A stretch of 64,000 nucleotides of DNA, taken from NCBI GenBank assembly GCA_949298805.1, contig CASFXY010000004.1, forward strand, positions 1 through 64,000, written 5' to 3'. Shown in pieces: positions 1 through 7,241 of the stretch; position 1 is the stretch's first letter, and each line of letters begins with the position of its first letter. Origin of the DNA: an uncultured bacterium. GTDB lineage: Bacteria; Cyanobacteriota; Vampirovibrionia; Gastranaerophilales; Gastranaerophilaceae. The translations under genes and the position numbers were made by a program. The notes beneath the pieces are model-generated. The model was not told the DNA's origin. It saw only the letters and a program-made list of their open reading frames with translations, and did not search any database.

Positions 1-54
1 GAACTTCACGAACCTGTGAGGGAAGCAAGACTTTGCAGCATTCGAATTCCCACT
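1..54. other. Unassigned, possibly structured RNA fragment
   Basis: No coding sequence is visible here. Read on the plus strand, the stretch can fold a CUUCAC/GUGAGG hairpin followed by a GGGAA/UUCCC stem enclosing a GCAA/UUGC hairpin, so it may be the end of a structured RNA that starts outside the window. It does not match the conserved parts of SRP RNA, tmRNA, RNase P RNA or a tRNA that I can recall. Strand and identity are unknown. Confidence 0.2.
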
Positions 55-77
55 AAAAAAGCGGCTGCTTGCCGCTT
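55..77 (-). terminator. Rho-independent terminator after tRNA-Glu
   Basis: On the minus strand a 7-bp stem (AAGCGGC/GCCGCTT) with a 5-base loop is followed by a run of T. It begins 5 bases after the CCA end of the tRNA, so it should end the tRNA-Glu transcript. Confidence 0.75.
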
Positions 78-82
78 ATTAA

Positions 83-158
83 TGGTACCCCCAAGGGAAT
101 TCGAATCCCTGTCTACACCGTGAAAGGGTGTTGTCCTAGGCCTCTAGACGATGGGGGC
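83..158 (-). tRNA. tRNA-Glu (anticodon UUC)
   Basis: The minus strand gives a 76-nt cloverleaf. The acceptor stem is GCCCCCA/TGGGGGT with a G-U first pair, the anticodon stem is ACACC/GGTGT around the loop CTTTCAC (anticodon TTC), and the T arm is AGGGA-TTCGAAT-TCCCT. The 3' CCA is encoded at 83-85. TTC decodes GAA/GAG, so this is tRNA-Glu. A terminator follows directly. Confidence 0.95.
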
Positions 159-165
159 ATAAGAC

Positions 166-786
166 TTATTTTCTGTCATTGTACACAAATAAACCTATGA
201 TATCGTTAAGTTTATTTAGTTGTTTTTGATAATTCGCACTTTGTTTTTCTAAATTACGAATATTTGTTTTATATTCTTGGATTGTATAATTACAGTCTTT
301 AATTGAACTGTTTAGACAATCTCTAACACGTTGTGCATCTTGCAAAACACTTTTCATCGGAATGCCTAAAGCTTCTATTGTTTGACGTATTATCTGAGCA
401 CCTGTTTGCCTTGGCACACCTGTCGGCAATTGATTGATTAACCTTTTTAAAACATTAATGTTGTTAGGCATTTCAAATTCTTCAACAACCTCATCTTCTT
501 CAGAATCAATTGATAATTTTAATTCCGGTGTGGTTTTATCAATATCATCAACATCAACTGAAAAAACAGGAGAATATTCGCTGTCGCTTTGTGTACTGTT
601 TTCATCAATATCATCTAAATTAAACGAATTATCAAAAGATTCATTTGTTTCTTGATAATTAATTGTATCTTGTACACTATCAGAATCAATCTCGAGTGTT
701 TCAAATTTTTCTTCAGATAAATCCTGTTGCTTTAGTGCATCAGCAATTTTCTTTCCCATATTTTTAGGTAAATTGTTGTTTTGCAA
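166..786 (-). CDS. Hypothetical protein, acidic N-terminal half, coiled-coil C-terminus
   Basis: Unrecognised 206-residue protein. The first half is acidic, low-complexity and probably disordered (many D, E, S, N). From about residue 105 it becomes ordered: a segment with PTGVPRQTGAQIIRQTIEALG, then a long predicted coiled coil (about 140-200) rich in N, Q, K and L. No signal peptide or membrane segment is seen. A TTG start at 786 is chosen because AAGGAG lies 6 bases upstream of it, while the in-frame TTG at 792 abuts the ribosome binding site; ATG at 759 is the alternative. The ordered half looks conserved in type, but I cannot name the family. It sits just upstream of tRNA-Glu on the same strand. 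Confidence 0.7.
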   Translation of the reverse strand: MQNNNLPKNMGKKIADALKQQDLSEEKFETLEIDSDSVQDTINYQETNESFDNSFNLDDIDENSTQSDSEYSPVFSVDVDDIDKTTPELKLSIDSEEDEVVEEFEMPNNINVLKRLINQLPTGVPRQTGAQIIRQTIEALGIPMKSVLQDAQRVRDCLNSSIKDCNYTIQEYKTNIRNLEKQSANYQKQLNKLNDIIGLFVYNDRK

Positions 787-890
787 TTGCAACTCCTTTT
801 TTTTACGTCAACTATTTTATTTTATAGAAAAAATAAAATTAATTCAACTAGTTAATATATTCTCAAATAAATATTTATTGTCAAGCAAAT

Positions 891-913
891 AAAAACCCCG
901 CCATAATGCAGGG
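891..913 (-). terminator. Rho-independent terminator for the 85-residue gene
   Basis: On the minus strand CCCTGC pairs with GCGGGG (one U-G pair) around a 6-base loop, followed by five T. It lies about 60 bases after the stop codon of the small gene at 970-1227. Confidence 0.7.
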
Positions 914-969
914 TCGTGTGTTGTTGTGCTTCGGGATTGTGTTGTTAGGTGTTGATAATGCTTATCTCA

Positions 970-1227
970 TTATGCAATGAGATTTAATTTTGTTTTTTCT
1001 AAGCCTTCATTGATGCTTGCAGTTCTTTGCTTAACGGTAGAATTAAAATTGAACAGGGGAGAATTTTTAAGAGTTCCCACAAAACCTGTAAATAAACCGC
1101 CAAGACCACCTTCAACCATATCATTACTGATTGTCGGTGCTTTAACAAGCTCATTACTTCTGTAACCAAAGCTTATGTTTTTATTTAGTGTATTATTTAC
1201 ATTTCTTATTGCATTTATAGCTAACAT
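970..1227 (-). CDS. Small hypothetical protein with NISFGY motif
   Basis: Unrecognised 85-residue protein. The N-terminus reads MLAINAIRNVNNTLNKNISFGYRSNE, and a glycine-rich stretch GGLGGLFTGFVGTL lies in the middle. There is no clear signal peptide. Short proteins with an Asn-Ile-Ser-Phe-Gly segment near the start are, as far as I recall, frequent in gut Melainabacteria, but this is memory and not a search result. A weak purine-rich stretch precedes the ATG. The downstream hairpin terminator supports a real transcription unit. An overlapping plus-strand frame has no such support. Confidence 0.6.
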   Translation of the reverse strand: MLAINAIRNVNNTLNKNISFGYRSNELVKAPTISNDMVEGGLGGLFTGFVGTLKNSPLFNFNSTVKQRTASINEGLEKTKLNLIA

Positions 1228-1545
1228 TTTTCTTTTCTTTAACCTCTTGTTTTTTTGTTTTTAGTGTTTGTGTAACACTTTATCTTTATATTCACATTAT
1301 GTACCTAAAAAAATATTTTGTCAACCCTTTTTTTATATTTTATTATTTTCAATTATAATAAGGGTTTTAGACTAATTTAAAATATCTTTATAAAATATTA
1401 ATATATATAATTGTCTAAATTACACTTATTTTTTTATTTCGGCATGCCAAATTATACCCGCATGGGTTATTGTGAAGTTCCTACATGTATTGTTATATAT
1501 AATTAATCTTTTTCATACTTCCAGCTATTCTTAATTCCAGACAGT
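1228..1545 (+). other. AT-rich stretch without a gene; possible small RNA before an orphan terminator
   Basis: No protein gene is supported here. The part before about 1430 is nearly pure A/T. After it comes a short region of higher complexity with a GGCATGCC palindrome near 1441 and an ACCC-GCAT-GGGT hairpin near 1457-1468, then a strong plus-strand terminator at 1546-1570. A terminator without an upstream plus-strand gene suggests a small untranslated RNA of about 100-150 nt, but I see no family match. Confidence 0.3.
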
Positions 1546-1570
1546 TTGGGGCTTTTGCCCCAATTTTTTT
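1546..1570 (+). terminator. Strong orphan rho-independent terminator
   Basis: TTGGGGC and GCCCCAA form a perfect 7-bp stem with a TTTT loop, followed by seven T. It points along the plus strand although no plus-strand gene precedes it in the window. It may end a small RNA or insulate the downstream fliI promoter. Confidence 0.8.
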
Positions 1571-1620
1571 CGCCCGCCGAGCGAGCTTAGTACAGTGTAC
1601 TTAGCAAGCGAAGGTGGGCG
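1571..1620. repeat. GC-rich inverted repeat, copy A
   Basis: Outer arms CGCCCGCC and GGTGGGCG pair with one wobble, and a 13-base palindrome AGTACA-G-TGTACT lies in the centre. The first 40 bases recur at 1681-1720 with only the central base changed (G to C). The base composition is far richer in G+C than the surroundings. Confidence 0.9.
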
Positions 1621-1680
1621 CATTGGTGTGTGAAGCCCGTGACGGCTGCGATGAGCAGGCGGACAGGGCGTAACCGTACC

Positions 1681-1720
1681 CGCCCGCCGAGCGAGCTTAG
1701 TACACTGTACTTAGCAAGCG
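1681..1720. repeat. GC-rich inverted repeat, copy B
   Basis: This 40-base copy matches the start of the repeat at 1571 except that the centre of the palindrome is C instead of G (AGTACA-C-TGTACT). The change falls on the axis of symmetry and so keeps the inverted repeat intact. Confidence 0.9.
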
Positions 1721-1773
1721 AGCGGATTTTGCGAGGCGTGGCAGGGTGAAACCCGAACGCCTATTGCGAGCAA
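1721..1773. repeat. 53-base direct repeat, copy 1
   Basis: Identical over 53 bases to 1847-1899. Each copy can fold a hairpin with AGGCGT/ACGCCT outer arms and a GGGT/ACCC inner stem, and it ends in TTGCGAGCAA. It is GC-rich against an AT-rich genome. No protein function is assigned; short open frames through it only read the repeat. Confidence 0.9.
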
Positions 1774-1783
1774 GCCCGTTGAG

Positions 1784-1855
1784 GGTTGCGAGCGCGCAAT
1801 AATCCAAGACAGCGGATTTGGTTGCGAGCGCGCAATAATCCAAGACAGCGGATTT
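1784..1855. repeat. Two tandem 36-base units
   Basis: The unit GGTTGCGAGCGCGCAATAAT... (36 bases) occurs twice in perfect tandem at 1784-1819 and 1820-1855. Its last nine bases (AGCGGATTT) are also the first nine of the 53-base repeat, so the two repeat types interlock. Confidence 0.9.
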
Positions 1856-1899
1856 TGCGAGGCGTGGCAGGGTGAAACCCGAACGCCTATTGCGAGCAA
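1847..1899. repeat. 53-base direct repeat, copy 2
   Basis: Exact copy of 1721-1773. It ends 17 bases before the TATAAT box of the fliI-like gene, so the TTGCGA at its right end lies near the -35 region of that promoter. Confidence 0.9.
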
Positions 1900-1915
1900 A
1901 AAATAAAATATATGT

Positions 1916-1921
1916 TATAAT
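1916..1921 (+). promoter_or_regulatory. -10 box TATAAT, probable leaderless promoter
   Basis: A consensus TATAAT ends 7 bases before the ATG at 1929. Transcription would start at or next to the start codon. No ribosome binding site is present. A TTGCGA element lies 20 bases upstream, longer than the usual 16-18 base spacer. Confidence 0.6.
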
Positions 1922-1928
1922 TTATTTA

Positions 1929-3275
1929 ATGGATGAAGAATTGGAATTAAAAATTCATAATCTTAAAACAAAAGCAATAAACACTCTTGAAAACACTCAA
2001 CTATACGGTTTTAAAGGGGCTGTTTCAAAGCTTTTGGGCTTAACTGTTGAAGTTAAACTTCCGGGGCTTAAAATTGGAGATTTGTGCTACATTCAAACTT
2101 ATACGGGAGAAAAAAAAGCCGCAGAAGTTGTTGCTTTTAAAGGAGATTGTGCGCAATTACTCCTGCTTTATGACGGTGAAGGAATAGGGCAGGGGAGTTT
2201 GGTTGAAACAACAGGCGGTCCTATTATGCTTCCTGTTGGGGATTTTTTGCTGGGCAGGCTTATAAATCCGCTTGGCGAACCCTTAGACGGACGTCCTTTA
2301 GACCTTACAAATGCACAATATATGAATATTAACGGAACAATTCCGGATGCTTTTCATCGTCCGATTATAAAAAATTCAATATCAACCGGCATTAGGGTAA
2401 TTGATTCACTTTTAACAATGGGTCAAGGGCAACGCATGGGACTGTTTGCAGGTTCGGGTGTAGGCAAATCCACAATGTTAGGTATGATTGCAAGGAACTC
2501 TGAAGCAGACATAAACGTTATGGCACTAATTGGAGAACGCGGACGTGAAGTAAAAGAATTTATTGAAAATTCATTGGGACCTGAGGGCATGAAACGCTCT
2601 GTTATTGTTTGCTCAACAGGCGACCAACCTCCTCTTATCAGGCAAAAAGCCCTTCTGGCAGCAACAACTGTTTGTGAATACTTTAGGGATCAGGGCAAAA
2701 AAGTTTTTCTTATGACAGATACAGTAACCCGTTGTGCAATGGCGGGGCGTGAAGTGGGTCTTTCAATCGGAGAACCGCCTACTATGAAAGGTTATCCGCC
2801 TTCAATATTTTCTTGGTTACAACGTGCGCTTGAAAGAACAGGAAACTCTGAAAAAGGGTCAATTACCGCGCTTTACACCGTACTTATGGAGGGTGATGAC
2901 ATAACAGACCCTATTGTAGATACAGTAAGGGGTATTGTTGACGGTCACATTTTCTTATCCCGCAAGGTGGCAGAAATGAATCATTATCCCGCAATAGACC
3001 CTCTGGGTTCTATTTCAAGGCTTTTTACGGAAATAACCGACAAAGAACATCAGGAAGCAGCACAAAAAATGCGTCGTTTACTTGCAATGTATCGAGAAAA
3101 CAAAGACTTAATAGATGTTGGCATGTATCAGGCAGGCTCAAATCCAAAACTCGATGTTGCTATTGAACTTATGCCTCAAATAAATGCATTTTTGCAACAA
3201 AAAGTTTCTGATACGGTTAGCATGGAATCAACAATAAGAACTCTTAAAGACATGATGAGAAATGTAGAAGCCTAA
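1929..3275 (+). CDS. fliI: FliI/type III secretion-type export ATPase
   Basis: 448-residue ATPase of the FliI/YscN branch of the F1-beta superfamily. FliI energises unfolding and export of flagellar (or type III secretion) substrates at the cytoplasmic face of the export gate. Visible features are the Walker A motif GSGVGKST (about 175-182), LIGERGREVKEF, the Walker B stretch KVFLMTDTVTR, and GEPPTMKGYPPS typical of this family. Length is normal. ATG at 1929 is chosen: the in-frame ATG at 1872 lies in the GC-rich repeat and upstream of the -10 box. FliM and FliN homologues at 20.5-21.9 kb support a flagellar role, but a non-flagellar system is possible. The gene stands alone, and its stop overlaps the convergent small gene by 4 bases. 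Confidence 0.92.
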   Translation: MDEELELKIHNLKTKAINTLENTQLYGFKGAVSKLLGLTVEVKLPGLKIGDLCYIQTYTGEKKAAEVVAFKGDCAQLLLLYDGEGIGQGSLVETTGGPIMLPVGDFLLGRLINPLGEPLDGRPLDLTNAQYMNINGTIPDAFHRPIIKNSISTGIRVIDSLLTMGQGQRMGLFAGSGVGKSTMLGMIARNSEADINVMALIGERGREVKEFIENSLGPEGMKRSVIVCSTGDQPPLIRQKALLAATTVCEYFRDQGKKVFLMTDTVTRCAMAGREVGLSIGEPPTMKGYPPSIFSWLQRALERTGNSEKGSITALYTVLMEGDDITDPIVDTVRGIVDGHIFLSRKVAEMNHYPAIDPLGSISRLFTEITDKEHQEAAQKMRRLLAMYRENKDLIDVGMYQAGSNPKLDVAIELMPQINAFLQQKVSDTVSMESTIRTLKDMMRNVEA

Positions 3276-3532
3276 GCCTCACCTGTTTTAAAATAATCAC
3301 AAATAAATTTTTTTCTTGTATGAATTCTTAAAAGTTTTTTAATTTTTTCTTTAATGGTAGGTTTATGGCAAATTTTTTTATATTTTTCCATAAGCACAGC
3401 TTTTTTAACTAATATTTTATTGTAAACTTTTTGAATATTACCGTTTGAACCAATTTGAGGTTCAAGTTCCGCAAGCTTTTGTTTACATTTAATAATTTCT
3501 TTTTTTAGGGAATTTAGTTTTTCTGTATCCAT
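3272..3532 (-). CDS. Small basic coiled-coil hypothetical protein
   Basis: 86 residues, lysine-rich, with a predicted helical coiled coil over the first 40 residues (LKKEIIKCKQKLAELE). No membrane segment or known domain was recognised. AAGG lies upstream of the ATG at a usable distance. It converges on the fliI-like gene with a 4-base overlap. FliJ, a short coiled-coil partner of FliI, is usually longer and encoded on the same strand, so I do not assign that role. Confidence 0.5.
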   Translation of the reverse strand: MDTEKLNSLKKEIIKCKQKLAELEPQIGSNGNIQKVYNKILVKKAVLMEKYKKICHKPTIKEKIKKLLRIHTRKKFICDYFKTGEA

Positions 3533-3615
3533 ATATACCTTATTAATGGGGGTTTGCAGAATTTATATTACAACACTTTTATCCTTAAAAGTTCATCTAA
3601 AGAATGGAAAAAGTT

Positions 3616-3629
3616 TTGTTGCACAACAA
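3616..3629. promoter_or_regulatory. Inverted repeat TTGTTG-CA-CAACAA before the mannosidase promoter
   Basis: Perfect 6-base arms separated by two bases end one base upstream of the TATAAT box at 3631. The position suits an operator for a repressor that would block the promoter. No regulator gene is next to it. Confidence 0.4.
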
Positions 3630-3630
3630 G

Positions 3631-3636
3631 TATAAT
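3631..3636 (+). promoter_or_regulatory. -10 box TATAAT, probable leaderless promoter
   Basis: TATAAT ends 6 bases before the ATG at 3643 and no Shine-Dalgarno sequence is present, the same arrangement as at the fliI-like gene. A good -35 box is not evident. Confidence 0.5.
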
Positions 3637-3642
3637 AATTAT

Positions 3643-5895
3643 ATGAAAAAGCGTGTAATTGCCTATCTGCACACCCATTGGGACAGAGAATGGTACAGGG
3701 AAAAAGAAGAATTTAATTTAAGGCTTTTAGAAGTATTTGATGAAGTTTTAAAAGAGCTTGTAAATAATAATGCCCCCTGTTTTTATTTTGACGGGCAAAC
3801 AAGTGCGCTTATTGATTATTTAAAATTCAGGCCTCAAAATTTAGAACTTATAAAAAAACTTATAAAAGAAAAAAAATTATATATAGGACCTTTTTTTGTA
3901 AGTGCTGATGCTTTTTTGGTCAATTTAAGATGTCTTATAAAAAATCTTGAAAAAGGAATTGAATATTCTAAAAATCTTGGTTGTAAAGACTTTATAGGTT
4001 ATTTGCCGGACATTTTCGGTCATAGTCGGGGAGTTTTTGAAGTTTTAGAAAAATTTGACATAAAAAATGCAATTATCTGGAGAGGCACAGGTGCAATAAA
4101 AAGTGATGTAATTGTTAGAAATATAAACACAACAAGGTTAATTGAGGGTTATTTTGTTGACATATTACATCAGAACATATCTTTTCAAGCACTTGCACAA
4201 CAGCTTGAAAATTTCTTGGATAAAATTGCAAAATATTCCTCAAACACTCTTATTTTGCCCCTTGGTGGCGATCATTTGGCAATTATTAAAAATGCAAACG
4301 AAAAAATTACACAAATAAATAAGTATTTAAAAAAATATAAAATAGAGCTTTCAAGTCCTTTTGAATATTTTTCTTCAATTGATTTTTCACACGCAAAAAA
4401 TTTTAAAGGCGAATTTTTGGACAACAGTCAAAATAATATTTTAGGCGGTGTATTTTCTTCTCGAATTTATCAAAAAGTACAAAATGCAAAACTTATGCAT
4501 AAAATTTCGCGAATTATAGAACCGTTAAATTATTTTTTGAATTTGGACTATGCAGCAAATATTGACTATGCTTATGAATTAATTTTAAAAAACCATGCGC
4601 ATGATTCAATTTACGGTTGTTCTACAGATAAAGTACATAAAATTGTTGATGCTCGTTTCGAAAAAACATCTGAAATTCTCGAAGGGCTTGAAAAAAGAAT
4701 AATCAGGGATTTTCATAAAAATACAAAAAAAACAAATTATGTCGGGGTTTTTAACCTTTCTAATTATAAAAACTCTGGTGTAGTAAAAATTATAAGTGAA
4801 AACAAATTAAAACATTCACAAATAATTTCAAAAACCAAAGGGTTTTGTGATTATAAGCTTTATGACATTAACCAAGTTCCTGTTACGGAAGATATCTTAA
4901 CTTTATATGAACAACTTGTTGAAGTTGATGAACAAAAACCAATGAGTTTTAATGCTTTTAAATCAAAAAAGGCAAAAAAATTAACTTTTTGTGATAAAAA
5001 TTGTATTGAAAATCCTTATTTAAAATTAACATTAGAAAATGGAAAAATTAATATTACAGATAAAATAAAAAATCTTTTTTATAAAGATTTTATAAAAATT
5101 ACAGACACAAAAGACAATGGCGACAGCTACAATTATGCGCCTGTTTCAAAACCTGAGATTTTAAACCCGATTAAATCAAAAATTATTGAAAACGGTTCTA
5201 TACGCTCTGTTTTAAGAATTTTTTATAAAAATTTAGTCCTTGATGTAATTTTAAATAATAAAGATAGGTTTTTTGAATTTAATATAAAAATTAACAACAA
5301 AAAGAAAAATCATAAACTTCAGGCGGTATTTAGTTTAAATAAACCTGTTTATGAAACTTTTGCACAAGATAGCATGGGAATTATTAAAAGAAAATGTGAT
5401 CCTGATTATTCACTTTTTGAAAATCAGCCTGCTGCGCGTCCGCATGAGTTAAAAACAAACTCGTTTCCAATGTTAAATTTTGTATATGCTCAAGGCGCAG
5501 GTATTTTAAGCGAAGGTATAAATGAATATGAAATTTATAAGAATGAATTAAGAATTGCTCTTTTACGCTCTAATGGTGTTATTTCCAATCCAAAATGCGC
5601 TTCTCGCTCTATTCCTGCAGGTCCTGCAATATTAACTCCTGATTTGCAATGCTTGGGCTTACAAAATGTTCGTTTTGGCTTATGTTTTACATCAAAAAAA
5701 GAAAAAATGTTTGAATATAGTGAAAAGTTTTTAAAGACACAGCTTGCTTTTGTTCTTGATGAACATATTGAAGAAAAAATTTTATTTAAAAATGAAAAAA
5801 ATAAACTTTTTTATGGTATAGACAGCAAAGGAGTGGGAACTTTTTACGATTTGAAAAATGACAAAATTGAACTTGCAAACATTAAAAAAATCTAA
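3643..5895 (+). CDS. Glycoside hydrolase family 38 alpha-mannosidase
   Basis: About 750 residues. GH38 enzymes are zinc-dependent retaining alpha-mannosidases. The zinc-binding motif HTHWDREWY starts at residue 10, the nucleophile motif LPDIFGHSRG has its Asp near residue 123, IWRGTG follows, and NHAHDSIYGCSTD near residue 318 supplies the third zinc-site element. The C-terminal half is the usual beta-sandwich region. There is no signal peptide, so it is probably cytoplasmic and acts on imported or intracellular mannosides. ATG at 3643 is preferred because it starts directly before the conserved strand MKKRVIAYLHTHWD; ATG at 3604 lies upstream of the -10 box. The amidohydrolase relative follows after 35 bases and may be cotranscribed. 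Confidence 0.9.
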   Translation: MKKRVIAYLHTHWDREWYREKEEFNLRLLEVFDEVLKELVNNNAPCFYFDGQTSALIDYLKFRPQNLELIKKLIKEKKLYIGPFFVSADAFLVNLRCLIKNLEKGIEYSKNLGCKDFIGYLPDIFGHSRGVFEVLEKFDIKNAIIWRGTGAIKSDVIVRNINTTRLIEGYFVDILHQNISFQALAQQLENFLDKIAKYSSNTLILPLGGDHLAIIKNANEKITQINKYLKKYKIELSSPFEYFSSIDFSHAKNFKGEFLDNSQNNILGGVFSSRIYQKVQNAKLMHKISRIIEPLNYFLNLDYAANIDYAYELILKNHAHDSIYGCSTDKVHKIVDARFEKTSEILEGLEKRIIRDFHKNTKKTNYVGVFNLSNYKNSGVVKIISENKLKHSQIISKTKGFCDYKLYDINQVPVTEDILTLYEQLVEVDEQKPMSFNAFKSKKAKKLTFCDKNCIENPYLKLTLENGKINITDKIKNLFYKDFIKITDTKDNGDSYNYAPVSKPEILNPIKSKIIENGSIRSVLRIFYKNLVLDVILNNKDRFFEFNIKINNKKKNHKLQAVFSLNKPVYETFAQDSMGIIKRKCDPDYSLFENQPAARPHELKTNSFPMLNFVYAQGAGILSEGINEYEIYKNELRIALLRSNGVISNPKCASRSIPAGPAILTPDLQCLGLQNVRFGLCFTSKKEKMFEYSEKFLKTQLAFVLDEHIEEKILFKNEKNKLFYGIDSKGVGTFYDLKNDKIELANIKKI

Positions 5896-5930
5896 TAATA
5901 TTAATATATTCACATAAAGTAGGGGCAAAA

Positions 5931-7232
5931 ATGTCAAAAGGATATAGTGCAAAATGGATTATAGCGGCAGATGGCAACTTATATGAAGATTGCACCCTTG
6001 TTGTGGATGAAGGCAGGGTTGAAAAAATTATAAAAACTTCCGAATTAAAAGAAAATGAATGTAAAAATTTAAAAGATTACGGTCATTGTGTAATAACTCC
6101 GGGATTTGTAAATTTACATAATCATCTTCAATATACGGATGTTAACAAAACTCAAAAATGTATAAAATATGCATTTAAAAAGGCATATACTGTTTTAAAA
6201 AAACATTATTTTGTTGCGGGAATTAAAAAAAATTCTTTTGTTTACAAGCTTGCAGACCTTTTAAGCAACTATTTTTGTTTAAGTTCAGAAAACAAACTTG
6301 CTTCTTTTAAAAAAGGTCTTGAATTATCACTTTTGGCAGGAACAACTTGTGTAGCACAGCTTTCTAAAGAAAGCAAATATTTTAAAGTTTTAAATGATTT
6401 ACCAATTAAAACTTGTCTTTTCTTTGAGCTTTTTTCCGATTCTTCAGAATCAAGCAAGGAAGAATTTAGAAATATACAAAAGAAAATAGACAAACTATTA
6501 AAACAAAAGTCTGAAAATACATTTGTTGGTGTAGCACCACATAGTGTTTGTTCGGTTCATAAAAGATTGTTTAAAATTCTTACTAAATATTGCCGAAAAA
6601 ACAATATTTTAATGACAATAAGGTTATCGGAAAGTCAGGAAGAAAAAGATTGGCTTAAGTTTGGATTTTCTGATGTAGATTTATTAAACGAATTTTGCGG
6701 AAATAAAAAATTTGAACCTATTTTTAAAGGTGTTACATCAACTCAATATCTTGCGCAAATGGACGTGTTAAACAAAAGATTAATTGCAAGTTATGGAAAC
6801 TATCTGAATGATGACGACCTTAAAATATTAAAAGAAAATAATGTTGCACTTGCATATTGTCCAAGAGTCAGCAAAAATTTACATGAAAAAGTGCTTGATT
6901 TTGATAAAGTTCTTGAATATTTCCCGCAAAGGTTTGGTTTTGGAACAAACTCGCTTGCTTTTAATAAAGATTTAAGTTTGTTAAATGAACTCAGAAGTGT
7001 TAATTGCGGAAGATTAAGTGCACTTGAGGCAATTAAATATTTAACGATAATTCCTGCGAAAATTTTAAGAATGGATAAAATAATCGGAAGTCTTGAAATA
7101 GATAAAGATGCCGATTTTAATGTATTTTTGCTGGATAAAAACGAAGATTACAACAATATTTTAGACAAATCATATCCTGATTTTGTATATATTAAAGGCT
7201 TTAGAAAAGTACAAAACGGCAAGATAAGATAA
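5931..7232 (+). CDS. Amidohydrolase-family protein with degenerate metal site
   Basis: 433 residues with the overall layout of the MtaD/SsnA/TrzN branch of cyclic amidohydrolases (deaminases and chlorohydrolases). Conserved parts are an N-terminal beta domain, LHNHLQYTD (H63, H65), APHSVCS (H204) and the C-terminal LSALEAIKYLT...GSLEIDKDADF. However, the histidine usually found in HL(A/S)E is Arg231 (IRLSESQ), the next active-site histidine is missing (ASYGNYL, around 289), and the metal-binding aspartate of GTDS is Asn340 (GTNSLAF). Two of four expected metal ligands are therefore replaced, so the normal hydrolytic reaction is doubtful. The reading frame is full length, so it is not a simple pseudogene. 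It lies 35 bases behind the mannosidase gene. Confidence 0.8.
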   Translation: MSKGYSAKWIIAADGNLYEDCTLVVDEGRVEKIIKTSELKENECKNLKDYGHCVITPGFVNLHNHLQYTDVNKTQKCIKYAFKKAYTVLKKHYFVAGIKKNSFVYKLADLLSNYFCLSSENKLASFKKGLELSLLAGTTCVAQLSKESKYFKVLNDLPIKTCLFFELFSDSSESSKEEFRNIQKKIDKLLKQKSENTFVGVAPHSVCSVHKRLFKILTKYCRKNNILMTIRLSESQEEKDWLKFGFSDVDLLNEFCGNKKFEPIFKGVTSTQYLAQMDVLNKRLIASYGNYLNDDDLKILKENNVALAYCPRVSKNLHEKVLDFDKVLEYFPQRFGFGTNSLAFNKDLSLLNELRSVNCGRLSALEAIKYLTIIPAKILRMDKIIGSLEIDKDADFNVFLLDKNEDYNNILDKSYPDFVYIKGFRKVQNGKIR

Positions 7233-7241
7233 TTAAATTAA

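Noticed and set aside
1-54. SRP RNA, tmRNA or RNase P RNA end
   Set aside because: The GGAAG and TTCGAA words recall these RNAs, but the conserved surrounding motifs and stems do not match.
977-1165. Plus-strand open frame over the small NISFGY gene
   Set aside because: No start signal on that strand, and the minus-strand gene has a fitting downstream terminator.
1711-1899. 62-codon minus-strand open frame with a repeated peptide (SWIIARSQP)
   Set aside because: It only translates the GC-rich DNA repeats, has no ribosome binding site, and the peptide repeat follows the 36-base tandem exactly.
1571-1899. CRISPR array
   Set aside because: Repeats are of three different kinds, interlocked and directly tandem, without unique spacers of even length; no cas gene is in the window.
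3272-3532. FliJ chaperone for the neighbouring FliI
   Set aside because: The protein is too short, on the opposite strand and convergent; a coiled coil alone is not enough.
5931-7232. Pseudogene call for the amidohydrolase relative
   Set aside because: Full-length frame with no stop or frameshift, with a conserved domain layout; substitutions are specific to the metal site and not random decay.
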